DNA of 64,000 nt from CAMYMQ01 sp963730305 (GTDB lineage: Bacteria > Pseudomonadota > Alphaproteobacteria > Bin65), in the NCBI GenBank assembly GCA_963730305.1, contig CAVSRB010000001.1, positions 434,001 to 498,000 on the forward strand. Direction: 5' to 3'. Position 1 is the first letter of the stretch; every line of letters starts with the position of its first letter. This document shows, one piece after another, positions 42,531 to 51,839 of this stretch. Under the pieces are notes generated by a model. The model ran no database searches and had not been told where the DNA came from. It saw only the letters and a list, made by a program, of their open reading frames with translations. The position numbers and the translations under genes are program-made.

Positions 42531-43619
42531 CTATGCGCGGTGCGCCGCCAGTTGGGTGTTCAATGCCGGCGCGCGGCATCGAACGCTGCCGGCTCGGCAG
42601 AACATGGCGTGCGCGGCCGACCTTGTCCTGCCGAGCAAGAGCCTTCCGATGGCGGGCCCCGGAGCGAAATGCCTCGCCTGCGGCGCACCCCGCCTTGTCG
42701 TCCCGATACCCGGGTTGGTCCTCACGCCGCGCGCGTCGGCGCTGCCCTTGCGGCGGACCTTGGCCGGCTCCTCGGCCACCGTCTCCGGGTCGGCGTCGAA
42801 GACGATGCGGTGCTCGCCGGCGAGCGCGACGAAGCGGCGGCCGCGGGCGCGGCCGATCAGGGTCAGGTCGGCCTGTTTCGCCAGCTCGACGCCCCAGGCG
42901 GTGAAGCCCGAGCGCGAGACCAGGATCGGGATGCGCATCTGGACGCACTTGATGACCATCTCGCTGGTGAGCCGGCCGGTGGTGTAGAAGATCTTGTGTT
43001 CCGGCCCGACGCCCTCGAGGAACATGTAGCCGGCGATCTTGTCGACGGCGTTGTGGCGGCCGACGTCCTCCATGTAGACCAGCGGCCGGTCTTCCTCGCA
43101 CAGCACGCAGCCGTGGATCGCGCCGGCGTCGAGGTAGAGGCTCGGCGTGGTGTTGATCGCCTTGGTCAGGGCGTAGAGCCAGGAGGTGTGGAGCTTGGCG
43201 TCGGGCGGCAGCTCGATGGTCTCGAACGCCTCCATCACGTCGCCGAAGACGGTGCCCTGGGCGCAGCCCGAGGTGCGCACCTTCTTCTTCAGCTTCTCCT
43301 CGTAGTTCGTCTGCCGCTTGGTGCGGACGACGACGACGTCGACGTCCTCGTCATGGTCGATCGCCATGATTTCGTCGTCGGGGCGCAGCATATTCTGGTT
43401 GAGCAGGTAGCCGACCGCCAGGTAATCCGGGTGGTCGCCGATCGTCATCATGGTGACGATCTCCTGCCCGTTGAGGTAGAGAGTAAGCGGGCGTTCGACG
43501 ACGACGGTGGTTTCGACGCGGGCGCCTTCGTGATCCAGGCCGGTGACCCGGCGCGTCAGGCGCGGGTCGGCCGGGTCGGGTTTGACCAGATAGCCGGGTT
43601 TGGCATGATCGTCGGGCAT
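42531..43619 (-). CDS. fdhD: Formate dehydrogenase accessory sulfurtransferase FdhD (3' end probably shifted)
   Basis: FdhD transfers sulfur from IscS to the Mo/W-bis-PGD cofactor of formate dehydrogenases. The protein begins MPDDHAKPGYLVKPDPADP. It contains PLTLYLNGQEIVTMMTIG, TSGCAQGTVFGD (the cysteine loop, with one Cys here), DAGAIHGCVLCE, VYMEDVGRHNAVDKIAGY and FYTTGRLTSEMVIKCV, all typical of FdhD. Family members end at about 270-300 residues. Here the frame continues to 362, with the last about 65 residues basic and non-conserved. A +1 correction near 42735 would bring a TGA in frame at 42722-42724 and give 298 residues. It is divergent from the oxyanion-binding protein gene downstream in the window. 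Confidence 0.9.
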   Translation of the reverse strand: MPDDHAKPGYLVKPDPADPRLTRRVTGLDHEGARVETTVVVERPLTLYLNGQEIVTMMTIGDHPDYLAVGYLLNQNMLRPDDEIMAIDHDEDVDVVVVRTKRQTNYEEKLKKKVRTSGCAQGTVFGDVMEAFETIELPPDAKLHTSWLYALTKAINTTPSLYLDAGAIHGCVLCEEDRPLVYMEDVGRHNAVDKIAGYMFLEGVGPEHKIFYTTGRLTSEMVIKCVQMRIPILVSRSGFTAWGVELAKQADLTLIGRARGRRFVALAGEHRIVFDADPETVAEEPAKVRRKGSADARGVRTNPGIGTTRRGAPQARHFAPGPAIGRLLLGRTRSAAHAMFCRAGSVRCRAPALNTQLAAHRA

Positions 43620-43673
43620 GGCCCGAATATGCGGCGCGGCGCGGCCGACGGCAAGCCAAGGTGCCGCAGGTCG

Positions 43674-43712
43674 AGGCACCAGGCCGAGGTGCCAGGCCGA
43701 GGCGCCAGGCCG
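43674..43712. repeat. 13-bp tandem repeat, three copies
   Basis: AGGCACCAGGCCG, AGGTGCCAGGCCG and AGGCGCCAGGCCG follow one another directly. They lie in the fdhD/oxyanion-binding-protein intergenic region, just upstream of the GGGAGGG ribosome-binding site. Confidence 0.85.
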
Positions 43713-43728
43713 AGGGAGGGACGAAGCG

Positions 43729-44797
43729 GTGATTGCTGCGACGATCGGGGTCCGGCACCGGCACGGCCGGCCGGCCCGCCCGTTCGCCCGTGCGGCGCTG
43801 GCGGCGGCGGCGGCCGTGGCGCTGCTGGTCGGCGCGGCGACGCCGGCGACCGCCGCCGAGCCCGACGGCGCCAAGACGACGAAGACCGCCCCCGGCGACG
43901 CCCAAACCGGCGACGCCCGCTTCGAAACCGCCCGCGGCCAAACCGCCGGCGCCCAAGGCAGCCAAAGACGAACCGGCCAAGCCCAAGCCCGATACGGCAA
44001 AGCCCGCCACGCCCAAGCCGGCCACGCCAAAGCCCCCGCCGGCCGACACCGTGCGGATCGTGATGCCGCGGGCGCTGATCGCCAACGGGCTGAGCGCCAA
44101 GCTGGTCGACGGCTACCGCACGGCGCACAAGGTCACCGTCACCGTCATCCCGCGCAAGACCGGGCTGGGCTTCGCGCCGCTGCTCGACGGCAAGGCCGAG
44201 CTGGCGATCACCGACGACGTCGCCGCCGAGCGCCGCTTCGTCGCCGACAAGCACGGCATCAAGCGGCACAACCTGATGTATACCGAGCTGCTGGTCGTCG
44301 GGCCCAAGACGGACCCGGCCGACGTCAACGGCATGATCAGCGTGATCGAGGCGTTCAAGGCGCTCGCCGCGTCGTCGTCGAGCTTCCTCGGCCGCGGCGA
44401 CGGCAGCGGCCTGGCCCTGGCCGAGCGCCGCTTCTGGACCGAAGCGGGCCTGGCGCCGGATCCCGAAGACGACCGCTGGTACAGGGTCACCCGCACCGAC
44501 ATGCGCACCACGCTGGTCCGCGCCGCCAAGGCCGCCGCCTACACCCTGACCGACCGGGCGAGCTGGCTGGCGCTGCCCGACACCGCCAAGCTGATGCCGA
44601 TGGTGGCCGACGACCCCCGCCTCCAGCTCCGCTACGGCGTCGTCGTCGCCAACCCGGCCGGGCACAAGGGCCTCAACGCCGCCGCCGCGTCGGCCTTCGC
44701 CGCCTGGCTGGCGGGCAAGGAGGCGCAGAAGATCATCGAAGGCTTCAAGATCGGCGACGAGACCCCCTACATCCCCGAATCGGGTCTGCAACGCTGA
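43729..44797 (+). CDS. Tungstate/molybdate-type periplasmic binding protein (TupA/ModA-like), frameshifted
   Basis: A protein of about 355 residues with a signal peptide (LAAAAAVALLVGAATPATA, cleavage near residue 45), a Lys/Pro/Ala-rich linker (KPATPKPATPKPPP) and a substrate-binding domain of the type seen in TupA, with PRKTGLGFAPLLDGKAELAI, FLGRGDGSGLALAERRFW and AYTLTDRASWLALP. No ABC permease or ATPase is next to it. The gene starts at GTG 43729 after GGGAGGG. A +1 indel in a C-run at about 43890 splits the frame; removing one C gives TAPATPKPATPASK. Placement between fdhD and moaA suggests oxyanion supply or sensing for cofactor synthesis; direct binding is inferred from family resemblance. 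Confidence 0.78.
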
Positions 44798-44874
44798 CCC
44801 GCGCCGCGCCGACCGGCCTTGCCGACGGGCGGCCGGGCGACTAGTTCGTGTATAGGCAAACCAGCGACATTTCG

Positions 44875-45913
44875 ATGCTCCGACCCGACCCGAACCAGAC
44901 CGCGCCCCTGATCGACCCGTTCCAGCGGGCGATCAGCTATCTGCGCGTCTCGGTGACCGACCGCTGCGACTTCCGCTGCGTCTATTGCATGGCCGAGGAC
45001 ATGACCTTCCTGCCCAAGGCCGACGTGCTGTCGCTGGAGGAGCTCGACCGGCTGTGCAGCGCCTTCGTCGGCCTCGGCGTGCGCAAGCTGCGGCTGACCG
45101 GCGGCGAGCCGCTGGTCCGGCGCGACATCATGTGGCTGATCGAGCGGCTCGGCCGCCACCTGGACACGGGCGCGCTCGACGAGCTGACCTTGACCACCAA
45201 CGGCAGCCAGCTCGGCCGCTTTGCGCAGCAGCTCTTCGACGCCGGCGTGCGTCGGATCAACGTCTCGATCGACACGCTCGACCCGGCGAAGTTCAAGGAG
45301 ATCACCCGCTGGGGCCGGCTCGACCAGGTGCTGGCGGGACTGGACGCGGCCAAGGCCGCCGGGCTGCAGGTCAAGATCAACGCGGTCGCGCTGCGCGGGG
45401 TCAACGAGGACGAGATCGAGCGGATGGTCGAGTGGTGCGGGACGCAAGGCTTCGACCTGACCTTCATCGAGGTCATGCCGCTGGGCGAGATCGGCGGCGA
45501 CGTCGGCTCGGCCAACCGGGTCGACCAGTACCTGCCGCTGTCGATGGTCCGCGCGCGGCTGAAGGAGCGCTGGACGCTCGACGACAGCGACCACCGCACC
45601 GGCGGTCCGGCGCGCTACGTGACCCTGCGCGAGACCGGCCAGCGGGTCGGCTTCATCACGCCGCTGACCCACAATTTCTGCGAATCCTGCAACCGCGTGC
45701 GGCTGACCTGCACGGGCACCCTGTTCATGTGCCTGGGCCAGGAGGACGCCGCCGACCTGCGCGCGCCGCTGCGCGAGAGCGACGACGACGCCTTGCTGGT
45801 CCAGGCGATCCGCGAGGCGATCACGCGCAAGCCCAAGGGCCACGACTTCGTCATCGACCGCCGCCGCAAGAGCCCCGGCGGTCCCCCGCCACATGAGCGT
45901 CACCGGCGGCTAG
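44875..45913 (+). CDS. moaA: GTP 3',8-cyclase MoaA, frameshift at 3' end
   Basis: MoaA is the radical-SAM enzyme for the first step of molybdopterin synthesis, converting GTP to 3',8-cH2GTP with MoaC. The N-terminal [4Fe-4S] site CDFRCVYC (Cys31, 35, 38) binds SAM. The GGEPLVRRDI motif and the C-terminal cluster CESCNRVRLTCTG (for GTP) are present. The frame runs past the normal end, but removing one C in AGCCCCGGCGG at about 45874 gives the standard C terminus ...KSPAVPRHMSVTGG and stop at 45911-45913. The start is the ATG at 44875; GTG 44848 is possible. A hairpin with T-run overlaps the stop. Confidence 0.94.
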
Positions 45914-45935
45914 CCGCCGGTTCCGGCTTTTTTCA
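45902..45935 (+). terminator. Intrinsic terminator at the moaA stop
   Basis: The inverted repeat ACCGGCGGC-TA-GCCGCCGGT spans the corrected moaA stop codon (TAG in the loop) and is followed by TCCGGCTTTTTT. The FecR-domain gene converges from the other side. Confidence 0.75.
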
Positions 45936-45938
45936 CGT

Positions 45939-46985
45939 CTATTTGCACTTGCCCCGGCAGCGTCGGCGCACCCGTCGGCCGTTGTTGCCGTTGTTGCCAT
46001 TCGTGTGCCCGATCGCCAGTCCCACGCCCGGATTCTGGGACGCGCCGCGCACCGACCGCAGGAAGGCGCCGATCGCCGCCGGCCCGCGCAGGAAGCCGAG
46101 GCCGCGCGCCTTCGACTGACCGGTGAAGGTGTCGGCGAACTTGGCCAGGTTGGTGTCGCTCGAGGTCGTGCTGTCGCTATTGGCGGTGTTGTCGCCGGTC
46201 TTGTTGGTCTTGGTCTGGAATTTCTGCTTGGCCTGGAACAGCCTTGGCCGGTTGGGCCCCGGCAGCCCCGGCGGGCCGTTGCCCGGCTTCGCCGGCGGCT
46301 GCGTGTTGAGGTCGTTCAGCATCCGCCCGAGCGCCTGGACGTTGTAGCGCCTCGGCACTGACGGGATCGCCCCGGCCTTGGGGACGAACACACCGAAGCC
46401 CGAGCGATAGACCACGACCTGCCGCCCGCCGCTGGTGACGATGATCCGGCTCGCCTTCAGCCCCACGTTGTTGTGGCGCCCGGGCCCGGCCAGGATGACC
46501 AGGGTGTTGGTGCCGTTGGTCTGGCCGACGATGGCGGTGCCGCGAATGCCGATGGTCGCCGCCGGCAGCTTGATCGTGACCGCCTCCGGCTTGGCCTGGG
46601 CGATCGCGCCGGACACGAAGCGGAACGTGCCCTTGACGATCCGCGCCGAGATGCTGCCGGTCTGCTTCGCCGGGTTGTAGACGAACTTGTCGATCACCAT
46701 CGCCGCGTCCGGGCCGATGGTGAAGGTCGTCCGGTCGAGCAGCATGATCTGCAGGCCGGAGCGCGACCCGGTGGTGATTCGGTCGCCGAGATAGATCGGA
46801 TCGCCGGTCTCGACCTGCTTGCCGACCGTGCGCGGCGTGCCGGCCGATGCCGCCAGCGCGACCTTGCCGCGCACCGCGCCGGCAACGCCCGCCTTGTCGC
46901 CGGTATCCGCCTGGACCGTCCCCGAAAAGGCGAGCGCGCCGGCGACCAGGGCCGCTGCCGCGCCTGTCATCTTCTTCGCGTTCAT
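45939..46985 (-). CDS. FecR-domain secreted protein (locus copy 1)
   Basis: A 348-residue exported protein with a signal peptide (AAAALVAGALAFSGTVQA, cleavage about residue 27) and a FecR-type domain (about 28-200) with GDPIYLGDRITTGSRSGLQI, LLDRTTFTIGPDA and ATIGIRGTAIVG. FecR domains in such proteins are periplasmic and often paired with outer-membrane barrels. The C-terminal part is low-complexity (Asn/Thr/Gly-rich, ending in a basic RRRCRGKCK). It lies 54 bases downstream of a TPR/barrel gene on the same strand. A second pair of the same architecture lies upstream. Start at 46985. Confidence 0.82.
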   Translation of the reverse strand: MNAKKMTGAAAALVAGALAFSGTVQADTGDKAGVAGAVRGKVALAASAGTPRTVGKQVETGDPIYLGDRITTGSRSGLQIMLLDRTTFTIGPDAAMVIDKFVYNPAKQTGSISARIVKGTFRFVSGAIAQAKPEAVTIKLPAATIGIRGTAIVGQTNGTNTLVILAGPGRHNNVGLKASRIIVTSGGRQVVVYRSGFGVFVPKAGAIPSVPRRYNVQALGRMLNDLNTQPPAKPGNGPPGLPGPNRPRLFQAKQKFQTKTNKTGDNTANSDSTTSSDTNLAKFADTFTGQSKARGLGFLRGPAAIGAFLRSVRGASQNPGVGLAIGHTNGNNGNNGRRVRRRCRGKCK

Positions 46986-47039
46986 CGCTCTCACCTCGTT
47001 TGTCACTTCACTATACGCCGGAATCGCCGGAACGGTGCG

Positions 47040-48480
47040 TCATTGGTTGGCGGTAATCGTCAGCCCCAGCATGAAGCGCCAGTTGCTGTAGGTGTAGTTG
47101 GTCACGTTCGACAGCGCGCGGGTGTATTCCACGCCCGCGGTTATGGTCGCCCGCCGCGTGATCGAGAGCAGCGTCGGGCTCGGCACGATCGCACTCACCG
47201 GCACGCCGAAGGTCGCACCGGTGATGATCCGATGCTGGTGGCGGCGCTGGCCGCCGTCGTTCGGATCGCCGGCGTCATAGAACTCGTACTCCCACGCCAG
47301 GCGCGACACGAGGAACATGCCCCGCTCGAGCACCCACTGGTGCGCGATCTGCTGACGGGTTCCCCAATAGCGGTAGAAGTCGACGCCCGCCGACTTGCGC
47401 ACGCCGACCGACCGGAAGGTGAGCTGCATGTCGCTGCTCAAGGCGTAGGTCGCGGTCAGCCCGCCCCGATATTCCGCGCCGCTGCGCAGGTGCTCGATCG
47501 GCTGCTCGCTGAGATCGTCGAAGTTGTCGGCCACCGCGCTGCCGAACAGGCTGAACCGCAGCTTGCGGTTGACCGGGAAGCGCACGCGCAGGCCGCCGCC
47601 GACGCTGCGGTAGTATTGCTGGTGCGAGAGCAGGACGTAGCCCGCCGATACCCACGGCTCTACCGTCACCGGGTTGAAGTCGAGGATCAGCCGCAGCTCG
47701 CCGTCGAGGCCCGAGCTGGTCAGTTGGTCGAGGCGCATCTGCTCGTTGTGCAGCCCGCGCACCCAGCCGACCAGCCGGTGCTGGCGCTGGAAGCCGAGGT
47801 CGTGCTCGAAGCCCACCCGAACCTGACCGATGAAGGACGTGTCGGGCACCGCTCGATCGGTGCCGAACAGGCGGAGCCGTCCGGTGTCGGTGTCGATCAG
47901 CTGCGACGAGGGCGAGCTGTTGCGGTTGGTGTCGTAGGCGTAGGCGCCGCTGACCACGATCGAGAGATTGGTCGCCTTCGACCGCCGCTTGAGCTCGTTG
48001 ACATAGTCGACCAGCTCGGCGCGCACCCCCGGCGGCAGCTTCGTGGCCAGGAGCTGCTCGAAGACCCGCTGCGCCTCGACCAGGTTGTCCAGCCGGTAGA
48101 GCACGATGGCGTAGAGGATGCGGACGTCGCGGTTGTTCGGCACGACCAGCAGGATGCGCTCGAGCGTCGACGACGCGCCGATGATGTCGCCGTCCCGGAT
48201 CTGGGTGCGTGCGAAGGCCAGGTTGAGCGCGATGTCGTCGGGCCGCTTGAGCACCTCCTGATAGGTGACCCGGCGTCCCTGAATGAATCGCTGGTCCCGC
48301 GACCGGCGGGCCGCGTCGATGTTGCGCTCGAAGGTCTGGCGTTCCTGGTTGGCGCGGCGCAGCTCGGTCTGGGCGTCGCGCGTCGTCTGCGCGAGGGCCC
48401 TCTCTCCGCCCGTCGGGAAGCAGCCACGCCCACGCTACGGCGAGGGCGATGAACGCCCCTCGCGGCCACCATCCAGCCAT
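47040..48480 (-). CDS. TPR and outer-membrane-barrel protein (SLAM/DUF560-like), copy 1, frameshifted
   Basis: A protein of about 479 residues with a signal sequence (MAGWWPRGAFIALAVAWAWL), a helical N-terminal region with TPR-like repeats (TQIRDGDIIGASSTLERIL, then NNRDVRILYAIVLYRLDNLV) and a long beta-rich C-terminal half starting AYAYDTNRNSSPSS, consistent with a barrel. The layout resembles surface-lipoprotein assembly modifiers (DUF560), but that assignment is from pattern only. The frame breaks at about 48416; removing one G gives ...DGGERALAQTTRDAQTEL. It ends in SNWRFMLGLTITANQ, similar to copy 2. It is followed by the FecR-domain gene and preceded by the second FecR gene. Confidence 0.78.
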
Positions 48481-48686
48481 TGTCCGCCCCACCCCTCATC
48501 AACGGACCGATTTAATCGTTATTGTAAACCAATCGCCACCGAATCCCAGGCACTGTTCCAGGATGCAGAATCCTGCATATTCTGACGCGATCGAAGGGAC
48601 GGCATCAAAACTGTCGATCACCATGCCAGGTGATGCGCACTCAAGGGTGAGCGATGCCTTTCCCCTGCCGAACCTACTGGCCAGCG

Positions 48687-50126
48687 CTAGTGGTGATGCG
48701 GGAGGTGGAAATTGTGGTGACGGAAATGCCGGTTCCGGAACCGAAAGCTTATCCGGTGGCTGCGCCGGCGATGATGCCGTGCGTGATGGCGGCTGTGGTG
48801 CCACCGGCGGGAAAACCGGTGGTGGCGGCCATGGCGCCACCGACGGGCGTACCGGTAGTGGCCTCCAATGAGGCGATGATACCGGAAGCCGAATTGCGAC
48901 AATGTCAGCCTGAACGATGAATAATGACCCAGCGAGCGGCCAATGGTCACGATCGCGAACTGTGTCCGATGGCGGCCGGGTAGACGATAGCTCACCAGCA
49001 GGCGAGCCGGACGCCCGAAGTGGCCGCCCACGAGAATGCGGACCACCGTGAGCTTGAGCAGTCGGCTGTGGCCATGATGGCCTTGGCCGCCAACACGCAG
49101 GAAGATCACCAGCGTCCGGTGATGGTGCCCATGACCGAGCCAGCGAAGAATGCCGACGCCGCGGACCACGCGGTGCCGGCGGTGTTGGCGATGCTTGCGA
49201 TCGTTCTGCGTGGTCGAATTGTCGGTCGAATTGTCGTTCGACTGATCGCTCAGCGAAATCCAGAACGTATTGACGGTCGATTGCTGGTTCGCGTTGGTGG
49301 AGCCCTGCTGCGTCCCCTGCCCGGTGAAGTTCTGGAAGAAGTTGGCGAAGGAATTCGATCCCGGTCCCGCGCCCGGTGCGATCTGATCGAGCGAATTGGT
49401 TTCCTGCGAACCGGGTCGCGAGAACAGATCGTGCAGCAGTCGCGCAAGGGCCCGCAGGCTGTAACGGCGGGGCCGCGACGGCCCGGCGCCGAGCCGGGCG
49501 ATGAACGTGCCGAAACCGGCCCGGAAGATGACCACGCGCCGGCCGCCGGCCGTGATGATTATCCGGCTCGCCGGGCGGCCGACGTTGTTGCGCCGGCCCG
49601 GGCCGGCGAGGATGACGGTGAGACTGCGCCCGTTGGTATGCCCGATGACCGTGGTGCCGCGAACGCCGATGGTCGCGACGGGCGTCTTGATCACCACGCC
49701 CGCCGGATTATTCCGCTCGATCGTGCCCGACACGAACCGAAATGTACCCTTGAGGATACGCGCCGACATGTTCCCGGACCTGCTCTTGGGGTCGTAGACG
49801 AACTTGTCGATCGCCATCTCGGCGTCGGGGCCGATCGTGAAGGTCGTCTGGTCGAGCAGCATGATCTGCAGGCCGGACTTGCTGCCGGTCTTGATCCGGT
49901 CGCCCAGGTAGATCGGGTCGCCACTCGCAACCTTGCGCCCGATGGTGGGCTTGGTGCTGCTGTACGAGGCTTGATTTACCGTACCGCGCACCGCGCCGGC
50001 GACACCGGCCTTGTCGCCGATTTTGGCGCGGGCTGGACGGGCGTCGACCATGACCATACCCGCGGCGGCGACCGCGATGGCGAGCACGACAACTTTGATC
50101 GGGCCACCACGTCGCATCGCCGTCAT
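48687..50126 (-). CDS. FecR-domain secreted protein with His/Arg-rich tail (locus copy 2)
   Basis: A 479-residue protein. After a signal sequence (VVVLAIAVAAAGMVMVDARP) comes a FecR-type domain closely related to copy 1, with GDPIYLGDRIKTGSKSGLQI, LLDQTTFTIGPDA and ATIGVRGTTVIG. Copy 1 is about 130 residues shorter. The extra C-terminal stretch here (from about residue 320) is extraordinarily rich in His and Arg, ending HRISFRFRNRHFRHHNFH. In an alternative frame the tail would read Ala/Ser/Thr-rich (TIASIANTAGTAWSAAS) and stop at about 49106, so an indel near 49206 may create the His-rich ending. The start ATG overlaps the stop of the TPR/barrel gene upstream (ATGA). Confidence 0.75.
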   Translation of the reverse strand: MTAMRRGGPIKVVVLAIAVAAAGMVMVDARPARAKIGDKAGVAGAVRGTVNQASYSSTKPTIGRKVASGDPIYLGDRIKTGSKSGLQIMLLDQTTFTIGPDAEMAIDKFVYDPKSRSGNMSARILKGTFRFVSGTIERNNPAGVVIKTPVATIGVRGTTVIGHTNGRSLTVILAGPGRRNNVGRPASRIIITAGGRRVVIFRAGFGTFIARLGAGPSRPRRYSLRALARLLHDLFSRPGSQETNSLDQIAPGAGPGSNSFANFFQNFTGQGTQQGSTNANQQSTVNTFWISLSDQSNDNSTDNSTTQNDRKHRQHRRHRVVRGVGILRWLGHGHHHRTLVIFLRVGGQGHHGHSRLLKLTVVRILVGGHFGRPARLLVSYRLPGRHRTQFAIVTIGRSLGHYSSFRLTLSQFGFRYHRLIGGHYRYARRWRHGRHHRFSRRWHHSRHHARHHRRRSHRISFRFRNRHFRHHNFHLPHHH

Positions 50127-51585
50127 CGCTCCGCGCGGATGGTGAAGCCAATCATGAAACGCCAGTTGCTGCTCGTGTAGTTGGTGATGTTCGACGAATT
50201 CGCGCGTGTAATCGACGCCGGCGACGAGCGTCGTCCGCCGGGTGACGCCGAGAACCTGCTTGAAGGGCAGAATCAGGGACAACGGCACCCCCAGGGTCGT
50301 TCCGCCCCGGAAGCGATGTTGTCGTCGCCGCATTGCGCTTTCGGTGAGTTTGGGACCGTCGTACTGCTCGTACTCCCAGGCGAACTGCGACAGCAGAAAC
50401 ATCCCCCGGCCCAACAGATATTCGTGCTCGACACGCAAACGCGTGCCCGTGAACCTGAAAAAATCGGCGATCGCAGTCTTGCGAACGAAGATCGAGCTGA
50501 CCGTGATGCGCATGTCGGCACGCAGCGCATAGGAGACGGACAGCCCCGCCCGATACTCCGCGCCGCTGCGCTGCCGTTCGTCCGGAGCCTCGCTGAGACC
50601 GTCGTATTTCTGGGCGACGGCCGTCCCGAAAAGGCTGACGCTCACCTTGTTCGAGAACAAGGCGGAGGCGCGCAAGCCACCGCCCACGCTGCGGTAGTAG
50701 AGCTGATGGGAGAGCAGCGCGTAACTCGAGGTCACGTAGGGCTCGATCGTGTACGGATTGAAATCGAGCACCAGGCCCGTCCGGCCGTCGAGCCCCGACA
50801 GCGTCAGCTCGTCCAGCCGCGCCTGATCGCTGTGGACCGCCCGGAGGCTGCTGACCAAGCGATGCTGGCGCTGGAAACCGAGATCGTGCTCCCAGTCGAC
50901 GCGGAGCTGGCCCTGGTAGGATGAATTGGGAACCGCGCGGTCGCTGCCGAACAGGCGGACCCGGCCAAACTGCGTATCGAGGGCGTTCGAGGATGGGGAA
51001 CTGTTGCGGTTGGTGTCGTAAACGTACGCGTTCTGGGTCGTAATAACGAAATTGTCGCGCCGCTTGCGCCGCTTGATCTCGCTCAGATAGTCGCTCAGTT
51101 CGGCGCGCAAGTCGTCCGACAGCGGCAGCGATAGCACCCGTGCGAGCTCGGTTTCCGCCTCGTTCAGGTTGTCGAGCCGATACAGGACGATGGCGTACAG
51201 GATGTGGACGTCCACGTTGGTCGGCACGACCAGAAGGATTCGCTCCAGCGTGGCGGACGCGCCGATGAAGTTTCCGTCGCGGATCTGGGTGCGGGCGAAC
51301 GCCGAGGTTGAGGGCGACGTTGTCGGGATCGCGCAACACCTCGTCGTAACTGACGTCGCGGCCTTTGATGAACCGCAACTCGCGCGATTTCCGGACCGCC
51401 TCGGTGTTGCGCTTGAGCGGCGCCTGCTGGTTGTCGACGCGGCGTAGTTCGGTCTGCGGATCGGGGGGGGACGCGGCGTAGGTCGCCGGGGAAAAGGCAA
51501 CAAGAACCCCACAGGCGCACTGGCACACGGCAGCCAACACCCCCATGGATGGCCAGGAACGACCCACTGGTCCGTTACCCCTCAT
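50123..51585 (-). CDS. TPR and outer-membrane-barrel protein (SLAM/DUF560-like), copy 2, two frameshifts
   Basis: A protein of about 486 residues, paralogous to copy 1: signal sequence (MGVLAAVCQCACGVLVAF), TPR-like helices (FARTQIRDGNFIGASATLER, then NVDVHILYAIVLYRLDNLNE) and a C-terminal beta-rich region starting VYDTNRNSSPSSNALD. Two +1 indels split it, at about 51310 (restoring VALNLAFARTQIR) and at about 50200 (restoring DYTRNSSNITNYTSSNWRF). The corrected end is FTIRAER with stop at 50123, overlapping the FecR start. Start is the ATG at 51585; an ATG at 51546 is possible. It is divergent from the CHASE2 cyclase. Confidence 0.77.
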
Positions 51586-51839
51586 GTCGCGTCATTTTTC
51601 TTTTTATTTGTATATCTTAGCGCATGTCCCCACTGCGGGCACGTGGATTCGTGACGGACCGGCCACGCCGCGGCGAATAGGGCCCGAGCGCACGGCCGAG
51701 GGCGGGTCGAGCGCAACATCGTCAGATCGACGCGGGACGGTCCCTCCGGCAGGAGCCAGCTCACCGCGTCGGCGTCTCCCCTTCCCAATAGCAGCCCGAT
51801 CCGCCAAGCTGCCGCCCCGGAGCCCAGCCAGGCGAAGCG

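Noticed and set aside
48654..48920. 88-codon plus-strand frame with Val/Pro/Ala-rich content at the end of the FecR-2 gene
   Set aside because: No ribosome-binding site or signal; it is the complement of the repetitive FecR-2 tail and shows no family.
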